DNA of 12,746 nt from Gammaproteobacteria bacterium (GTDB lineage: Bacteria; Pseudomonadota; Gammaproteobacteria; HTCC5015). The stretch spans positions 1 through 12,746 of the forward strand of contig JANQRI010000002.1 of the NCBI GenBank assembly GCA_028284675.1. The letters are read 5' to 3'. Numbering within the stretch: position 1 is the stretch's first letter; every line of letters begins with the position of its first letter. Under the pieces are notes generated by a model. It searched no databases. It was not told the origin of the DNA and saw only the letters and a program-made list of their open reading frames with translations. Both the position numbers and the translations under genes were made by a program. Shown here in pieces: positions 6,778-11,075 of the stretch.

Positions 6778-6890
6778 TAATCTGAGAGTCTGACAGTCCT
6801 TTAACTGTTTAGTGTATTTAGTGGAAGTGGCCGGGGTGAGTCTTTGGGGCCATCCCCGGCCAACCTTCCCTAGAGTGGAGGAAGGAAGTC
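6778..6890 (+). other. Linker 1: conserved block plus two-tier hairpin
   Basis: Contains GAGAGTCTGA, then TAGTGTATTTAGTGGAAGT (6810-6828). The hairpin has an outer stem GGAAG/CTTCC (6823-6827/6865-6869) and an inner stem TGGCCGGGG/CCCCGGCCA (6828-6836/6854-6862). No T-run follows, so it is not a classical terminator. The GGAGG ribosome-binding site of B1 is at 6877-6881, 8 bp after the structure, so folding could affect B1 translation. Confidence 0.85.
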
Positions 6891-7394
6891 ATGAATATTG
6901 ATTCAATCGGCACGGCCGGTGCGGCATCAGAAGCCGCGAAAGCCGCCGAAGCTCCTTCAGCAGCATCGGTTGATTCATTTAACAAGCTGCTTTCCGGTAA
7001 CGGCGGCAGCAACAATGACATCATCGCTTTGTTGTTGGAATTGATAACTTTGCTGACGGAACTGCTACAGGGTGGAAATGAAGGAGAAGCGGCTGCGGCT
7101 GCTGCCCCGACCACCATGATGCCGCCGGAGAGTGCGGATAGCAGTGACGCAAATGATGCGTTAATGGAGTCTTTACAAACATTGACCGAAGCAGTCGGCG
7201 CACTGGCAGAGTCAATGAATGGTGGTGAAGAAGGCGGCGCAGATGCTGCGCAGAACTTCGATCCGGCAGACCTGAATCAGGACGGCACTGTAACTATCGG
7301 TGAAGTCGTTGATCACCATATTGCGAATATGGCTGCGATTCAGGATTCGGCCCGCTCTCCGCTGGATTTTCTGGCGGGTGGTCGACCGGTTTAA
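6891..7394 (+). CDS. B1: EF-hand, harpin-like acidic protein
   Basis: A 167-aa protein from the ATG at 6891, with GGAGG at 6877-6881 (9-nt spacing). It has no Cys, Trp or Tyr. Its parts are: N-terminal MNIDSIGTAG, matching the starts of B3 and B4; a Leu-rich amphipathic helix at 43-61 (DIIALLLELITLLTELLQG); a Gly/Ala/Glu-rich spacer; a second helical repeat at about 90-110 (LTEAVGALAESM); a canonical EF-hand loop at 127-138 (DLNQDGTVTIGE, with D, N, D, G and E at positions 1, 3, 5, 6 and 12); and a C-terminal helix ending in PLDFLAGGR. The leucine-rich helix, Gly-rich low complexity, acidity and lack of Cys recall harpins (HrpZ, HrpN, Hpa1), which are exported by type III systems. That is resemblance in composition, not proven homology. 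Calcium binding is likely. Confidence 0.88.
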   Translation: MNIDSIGTAGAASEAAKAAEAPSAASVDSFNKLLSGNGGSNNDIIALLLELITLLTELLQGGNEGEAAAAAAPTTMMPPESADSSDANDALMESLQTLTEAVGALAESMNGGEEGGADAAQNFDPADLNQDGTVTIGEVVDHHIANMAAIQDSARSPLDFLAGGRPV

Positions 7395-7420
7395 CGGCGA
7401 GCATTGTTACAAGAAAGTGA

Positions 7421-7457
7421 TTGAGCAGGTGCGTTAACGCTTTAACCACCTGCTCAA
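7421..7457. other. 11-bp perfect hairpin after B1
   Basis: TTGAGCAGGTG (7421-7431) pairs with CACCTGCTCAA (7447-7457) across a 15-nt loop. No T-run follows in either direction. It starts 26 bp after the B1 stop and just before the relic of an A gene. It may protect the 3' end of the A1-B1 message. Confidence 0.7.
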
Positions 7458-7472
7458 ATAAAAGAATTTCGA

Positions 7473-7521
7473 TATGTGTTTTAAAAACATGTATCAACAA
7501 ATCAGTCAATCTCAAGAATAA
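7473..7521 (+). pseudogene. Relic of an A-gene 3' end
   Basis: The 3' end reads ATCAGTCAATCTCAAGAATAA (in part 7501-7521), matching the last codons of A (ISQSQE-stop) with one change. The preceding 25-30 bp align loosely to the A region around VQKNID with a gap. Everything 5' of this is gone. The usual linker follows at once, so this is what remains of a whole A gene in front of B2. Confidence 0.8.
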
Positions 7522-7639
7522 ACCCTTGAGTGTCTGATGCTAAACCTGCTGCTTAGTATCTAGTGTATGAAGTGGAAGTAACCGGGACTTCGTAAAACCT
7601 GGTCCCGGTTTACTCCCGGAAGAACTGAGAGGTTAATTT
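7522..7639 (+). other. Linker 2: conserved block plus two-tier hairpin
   Basis: Contains GAGTGTCTGA and TAGTGTATGAAGTGGAAGT (7561-7579). The inner stem is AACCGGGAC/GTCCCGGTT (7580-7588/7602-7610); the outer part, AGT/ACT plus GG/CC (7574-7579/7612-7617), carries a one-base bulge and a mismatch. The stem sequence differs from linker 1 but the pairing is kept. The B2 ribosome-binding site AGAGG is at 7628-7632. Confidence 0.85.
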
Positions 7640-8116
7640 ATGAAAGTAGATGCAGACACAGTCGGAGTGAATGATACCCCGCTAAAGGACTCGGCGCCTG
7701 CCGAATCCGCATCTACGCCTTCATTCGATTCCGCATTAAAAAATCTTTTTGATGCAGCACAGGGTGATGGCAAGCATGAATCAACAGTTACCGTTTTACT
7801 TGAAATCGTATCTGTAATGGTGGGTTTGGCTGAAAGCAAGGGTAAAGCGACGAATGCTGAAAAAATCAGTGCAGCACAAAAATATCTTGATGATTTAACC
7901 GATGCAGTCGGTGGCCTGATGGATGCAATTGCTCCGCCAGGTGATGATACTGAATCGGGACTGCCAAAAGTAGTGGCTGGCGGAGAAAGTGATCTCGCCG
8001 GTGGCAAACAGAGCGTGAGTGAATTTCTTGATGCGCATAATAAACGTATGTCTGATTTTGAAAACCGCGCAAAGATGATCGACAGTTATATTCCGAAAGG
8101 CCGGCTTATTAATTAA
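7640..8116 (+). CDS. B2: diverged B-family protein with degenerate EF-hand
   Basis: A 158-aa cysteine-free protein from the ATG at 7640, with AGAGG 7 nt upstream. It keeps the family layout: a short N terminus (MKVDADTVGV), a hydrophobic helix at about 49-65 (TVTVLLEIVSVMVGLAE) and a second helix at about 80-98. The C terminus aligns to B1 and B4 (VSEFLDAHNKRMSDFENRAK, then IDSYIPKGR where the others have PLDYVAGGR). The EF-hand loop is broken: the stretch ESDLAGGKQSVSE is short and lacks the coordinating acidic residues. It has more Lys and less Gly/Ala than its paralogues, and it sits behind only a relic of A. It may be a specialised or decaying paralogue. Confidence 0.82.
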   Translation: MKVDADTVGVNDTPLKDSAPAESASTPSFDSALKNLFDAAQGDGKHESTVTVLLEIVSVMVGLAESKGKATNAEKISAAQKYLDDLTDAVGGLMDAIAPPGDDTESGLPKVVAGGESDLAGGKQSVSEFLDAHNKRMSDFENRAKMIDSYIPKGRLIN

Positions 8117-8153
8117 TCATAGTGGTTGCAAATGTTAATGATGATAAAAATTT

Positions 8154-8403
8154 ATGACAGACGTGACGACTATAAATCCGCAAACTGGTTTAACCGGTAG
8201 CGGTAAGAGTTCCAGCGACTTGCTTGATGATATGGCGTCATCATTCAAAGAAGCGTTTGCCACACAGTAGTGAGTGGCATTACAGGAAATACTTCTGAAC
8301 TATAAGTTTTTTGTTCAGAGGCATAGAGATCGATCTCGGAAGGCGTTTAAAAACAGACGTCTTAGAGAACGAACAGCAGAGTATCAGTCAGTCTCAAGAA
8401 TAA
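8154..8403 (+). pseudogene. A pseudogene (stops and frameshifts)
   Basis: Starts with ATG at 8154 and reads like A for 38 codons (MTDVTT..., SSSDLLDDMASSFKEAFATQ), then meets an inserted TAG TGA at 8268-8273. Beyond it the A reading resumes with VALQEILLNY and is then scrambled by small indels until the familiar end at 8382-8403, which includes ATCAGTCAGTCTCAAGAATAA. No Shine-Dalgarno precedes the ATG, unlike every intact A gene. It is a clear dead copy sitting 37 bp after B2 and in front of linker 3 and B3. Confidence 0.93.
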
Positions 8404-8524
8404 TAAATATGTAGAGTCTGAATGATAATTCTGCACTGCTTAGTATCTAGTGTATGTAAAAGTCGTGGTCGAGGCTGTTCTGCCAATTCAGCCTCACCAC
8501 ATTTTCCCTGGGAGGAATGACGTA
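8404..8524 (+). other. Linker 3: conserved block plus hairpin
   Basis: Contains AGAGTCTGA, TAGTGTATGTAAAAGTCG (from 8448), and the stem GTGGT-c-GAGGCTG / CAGCCTC-ACCAC (8465-8469, 8471-8477 / 8489-8500) with one bulged C and an 11-nt loop. The stem sequence is unlike the other linkers but sits in the same place. It has lost the GGAAG outer stem. The B3 ribosome-binding site GGAGG is at 8511-8515. The structure is retained although the A gene upstream is dead. Confidence 0.82.
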
Positions 8525-9685
8525 ATGAATGTAAATGGAATCGGATCAGTTGGTGCGGCAATCGAAGCACCGGATACGATGAGCGGAGAAGGACTGCTAG
8601 GTTCATCCGAAGGCCTGGGTTTCCAGAACGCGATGTCCGCACAAGAAGGTAGTGAAGGTCCAAGCAACGATGAGATTATGGATGTCCTGATGCAGGTTAT
8701 CCAGTTGCTGATGAGCTTGCTGCAAGGCGGTGAAGGTGGCGAAGAAGCCGCTGGTGGTGCTGCCGGTGCTGGTGATGCGGCCGAAGGCCCTGCTGCCGGT
8801 GGTGCTGATGCATCCGAAGGCCCTGCTGCGGCAGGCGCTGGTGAAGCAGCTGAAGCTGGCGCCGGAGCCGGTGAAGGCGAGTCTTCTTCTGAAGCCGGTG
8901 GTATCGAAGATCTTCTCTCACAACTAGTTGCACTGTTGCAACAACTTATCGAAGCGCTGGGTGGCGGTGAAGGCGGTGAAGAAGCCGCAGCTGCCGGTGA
9001 AGGCGCTGCACCAGCAGCAGCTCCTGCTGGCGGTGCCGGTGGTGAAGGCGGTGAAGCCGCTGCTCCTGCCGGAGATGCTGGTGAATCTGCAGCAGCCCCT
9101 TCAGCTAAAGGCGGTGAAGGCAGTGAAGACAGTGAAGGTGCCGGTGAGACCGGTAGCCTGAGTGATGCGGTAGCTGAGCTGGAAAGCGCAGTCAGTGAAC
9201 TGGCTTCTGCGATGGAAGGCGAAGATGAAACCGGTGGTTTGGCACAACAGCTGTCTGACCTTGCTACTCAAGTAAGTGAGCTTGCTCAATCTATGAGTGG
9301 AGAAGAGTCAGCTGAAGCTGGTGGTGAAGCCGCTGCACCTGCGGGTGGAGCCGAAGCCGCTGAAGGCGGTGCCGGAGCCGGTGAAGGCGGAGCTTCTGAA
9401 GCCGGTGGTATCGAAGACCTTCTTTCACAACTAATTGCATTGTTGCAACAGCTTATTCAAGCACTTGGTGGCGGTGAAGCTGCCGGTGGTGAAACCGCAG
9501 GCGCTGAAGCCGCAGGTGGTGAAGCTGCAGCAGCACCAGCAGCCGGAGCTTCTGGAGCCGGCAGTGAGTCTGGTAGCGGTACCGTATTTGACGTTGTGAA
9601 TGATTTCACATCCAGCATGGACAGTCTGCAAGCATCAGCAAGCACTCCGCTTGATTATGTTGCCGGCGGTCGTCCTGCGGTTTAA
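8525..9685 (+). CDS. B3: long Gly/Ala/Glu-rich harpin-like protein
   Basis: A 386-aa protein from the ATG at 8525, with GGAGG at 8511-8515. The frame is open from 8450 but that part crosses the linker hairpin and is rejected. It is extremely acidic, with a single Lys (195), a single Arg (383), a single Tyr, and no Cys, Trp or His. It starts MNVNGIGSVG like B1. Leu-rich helices lie at 49-68 (IMDVLMQVIQLLMSLLQGG) and in two near-identical repeats at about 126-147 and 296-316 (IEDLLSQLxALLQQLIxALG). Between them are Gly/Ala/Glu/Pro-rich stretches and two helices with AVSELASAM and QVSELAQSM. The C-terminal STPLDYVAGGRPAV matches B1 and B4, but the EF-hand loop before it is lost. The helix-plus-glycine-rich pattern is the closest here to Xanthomonas Hpa1-type harpins. 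It probably grew by internal duplication. Confidence 0.88.
   Translation: MNVNGIGSVGAAIEAPDTMSGEGLLGSSEGLGFQNAMSAQEGSEGPSNDEIMDVLMQVIQLLMSLLQGGEGGEEAAGGAAGAGDAAEGPAAGGADASEGPAAAGAGEAAEAGAGAGEGESSSEAGGIEDLLSQLVALLQQLIEALGGGEGGEEAAAAGEGAAPAAAPAGGAGGEGGEAAAPAGDAGESAAAPSAKGGEGSEDSEGAGETGSLSDAVAELESAVSELASAMEGEDETGGLAQQLSDLATQVSELAQSMSGEESAEAGGEAAAPAGGAEAAEGGAGAGEGGASEAGGIEDLLSQLIALLQQLIQALGGGEAAGGETAGAEAAGGEAAAAPAAGASGAGSESGSGTVFDVVNDFTSSMDSLQASASTPLDYVAGGRPAV
8861..9479 (+). repeat. Internal duplication in B3 (copies 8861-8972 and 9371-9479)
   Basis: Two stretches of about 110 bp, 510 bp apart, match closely at the DNA level and encode the GAGAGEG...SEAGGIEDLLSQL helix segment. Silent third-position differences show that it is not brand new, while the protein is strongly kept. 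Confidence 0.9.
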
Positions 9686-9721
9686 TTATTATTAATAAAT
9701 ATAATAACAGGAGTTGTATAA

Positions 9722-9970
9722 ATGACAGACGCAGCTACAACAGCAGTTCCCCAGACTGGACTGGGAGCTAGCAGTACAAGTTCAAGCGATTTAATTGGTG
9801 ATGTTGCCTCTTCTTTTGAAGAAGCTTTTGCCACTCAGGTTGCTTTACAAGAAATCATGCTGGACTATCAAATTCGTTCAGAAGCATTAAGATCAATCTC
9901 TGAAGGCGTTCAGAAGAACATCGACGTCGTCGAGAATGAACGGCAGGATATCAGTCAGTCTCAAGAATAA
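9722..9970 (+). CDS. A2: 82-aa small helical protein, second intact copy
   Basis: The ATG at 9722 has AGGAG at 9709-9713. It lies 36 bp after B3, so it may be cotranscribed with it. The protein differs from A3 at a single residue (Ser/Thr near position 18) and from A1 mainly in the first 20 residues, where A2 and A3 read MTDAATTAVPQTGLGAS. The DNA of A2 and A3 differs at many third codon positions, so the protein is held constant by selection rather than by very recent copying. Tandem stops TAATAA end the gene. Role as for A1: a probable structural or secreted helical subunit, unproven. Confidence 0.9.
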   Translation: MTDAATTAVPQTGLGASSTSSSDLIGDVASSFEEAFATQVALQEIMLDYQIRSEALRSISEGVQKNIDVVENERQDISQSQE

Positions 9971-10087
9971 TAACATAAGAGTCTGAATGAGAATTCCTGT
10001 AATTAAGTAAGTAGTGTATGTAGTGAATATACCGGAGCGATGTTTTACAAAGCTCCGGTACATTCCCCTTAACTGGAGGAAGTAAAT
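9971..10087 (+). other. Linker 4: conserved block plus two-tier hairpin
   Basis: Contains AGAGTCTGA and TAGTGTATGTAGTGAATAT (10012-10030). The inner stem is TACCGGAGC/GCTCCGGTA (10030-10038/10052-10060). The outer stem is GAAT/ATTC (10025-10028/10062-10065) across one A-C mismatch. In other copies the outer stem is GGAAG/CTTCC, so both sides changed together. The B4 ribosome-binding site GGAGG is at 10075-10079. Confidence 0.87.
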
Positions 10088-10585
10088 ATGCAAATAAGTG
10101 GAGTGGGTGCAGCCGAAACGCCCCCAATGGCTAATCCGGCAACCACTGATATCAGAGCAAGCTTCGACAAGTCTTTCGACGATGTGCTGTCGGCACAAGG
10201 TGAAGGCGATCTCGAAGGGGTAGTTGGATTATTGTTACAAATAATCGAAATGCTGATGAGCTTGCTGCAAGGCAAGGGTGAAGGTGAAGGCCAGGCGCCG
10301 GCAGGCGGCGAGTCTTCTGCATCCGATAGCCTCAGTGAATCGTTGAACGCATTAGCAGAAGCTGTTAATTCGCTGGCTGAGTCCATTTCTGGAGATACTT
10401 CAGGAACTGGTAAATCAGGAACCGGCAGTGACGCGGCACCGCAATTTGATCCTGCAGATGCAAATCAAAACGGTGAAATAAGCGTTTTTGAAATGGTTGA
10501 TTACCATACTTCAAAGATGGCTGAAATTCAAAGCATGGCAAAAACCCCGCTTGACTATGTCGCGGGCGGACGTTCATACAAATAA
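10088..10585 (+). CDS. B4: EF-hand, harpin-like acidic protein
   Basis: A 165-aa cysteine- and tryptophan-free protein from the ATG at 10088 (GGAGG at 10075-10079). It starts MQISGVGAAE. A Leu/Ile/Met amphipathic helix lies at 43-61 (EGVVGLLLQIIEMLMSLLQG), a Gly/Glu-rich spacer follows, and a second helix at 82-101 reads LSESLNALAEAVNSLAESI. The EF-hand loop at 124-135 (DANQNGEISVFE) is intact, and the C-terminal block ends KTPLDYVAGGR. It is the closest paralogue of B1: both keep the EF-hand and the same spacing from EF-hand to PLD. It differs from B1 in the middle low-complexity stretch and is less alanine-rich. It is followed after 57 bp by A3. Confidence 0.88.
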   Translation: MQISGVGAAETPPMANPATTDIRASFDKSFDDVLSAQGEGDLEGVVGLLLQIIEMLMSLLQGKGEGEGQAPAGGESSASDSLSESLNALAEAVNSLAESISGDTSGTGKSGTGSDAAPQFDPADANQNGEISVFEMVDYHTSKMAEIQSMAKTPLDYVAGGRSYK

Positions 10586-10642
10586 TTTCAGTTAAACAAC
10601 AGTTTTAAAGATTTTTAGTGACAATATTTTAGGAGATTTAAA

Positions 10643-10891
10643 ATGACAGACGCAGCAACAACTGCAGTTCCGCAAACCGGACTGGGTGCTAGCACTACAA
10701 GCTCAAGCGATTTGATCGGTGATGTTGCATCATCTTTCGAAGAAGCTTTTGCCACTCAGGTTGCTTTGCAGGAAATCATGCTTGACTACCAAATTCGTTC
10801 TGAAGCATTGAGATCAATCTCAGAGGGCGTCCAAAAGAACATCGACGTCGTTGAGAACGAACGGCAAGATATCAGCCAGTCTCAAGAGTAA
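10643..10891 (+). CDS. A3: 82-aa small helical protein, third intact copy
   Basis: The ATG at 10643 has AGGAG at 10631-10635. The protein is the same as A2 except Thr for Ser near position 18. It carries the invariant core LQEIMLDYQIRSEALRSISE and the C-terminal ERQDISQSQE, then stops TAATAA. Unlike the other copies it is followed, after the usual linker, by the long cadherin-like gene rather than a B gene. This shows that the A-plus-linker unit can stand in front of unrelated cargo. Confidence 0.9.
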   Translation: MTDAATTAVPQTGLGASTTSSSDLIGDVASSFEEAFATQVALQEIMLDYQIRSEALRSISEGVQKNIDVVENERQDISQSQE

Positions 10892-11075
10892 TAACTTAAG
10901 AGTCTGAGATAGCTTAGCTAACTAGTATTTAGTGTATGTAGTGGAAGTGGTCGGGATTAAACATTTGGTCCCGGCCCGCTTCCCAAACAGAAAAACAATA
11001 TTTTTCGGAATCGAGATGAAAGTTTTTTAGCGGTAACTTTTTTAGTGAACTTAGGAAACAGGCGGGAACAGGAAA
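10892..11075 (+). other. Linker 5: conserved block plus two-tier hairpin, longer tail
   Basis: Contains AGAGTCTGA and TAGTGTATGTAGTGGAAGT (10930-10948). The inner stem is GGTCGGGA/TCCCGGCC with one G-U pair (10949-10956/10969-10976), and the outer stem is GGAAG/CTTCC (10943-10947/10979-10983). About 90 bp of unrelated sequence then lead to the next gene, longer than in the other linkers, which fits a junction where different cargo was joined. Confidence 0.87.

Noticed and set aside
7621..8010. Long antisense frames opposite the B genes and the adhesin
   Set aside because: They mirror the biased codon use of the real genes; none has a ribosome-binding site or recognisable domain.
8450..8524. 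Upstream extension of B3
   Set aside because: It would run through the conserved linker hairpin. The ATG at 8525 has a good GGAGG site and its N terminus matches B1.
6810..10983. Linker hairpins as integron attC sites
   Set aside because: No integrase, no conserved core sites, and the A gene is repeated in each unit, which points to tandem duplication rather than integron cassettes.
11016..11030. ATGAAAGTTTTTTAG in linker 5 as the remnant of a B gene start
   Set aside because: It has only four codons. It matches the B2 start (ATGAAAGT) but is too short to support a claim.
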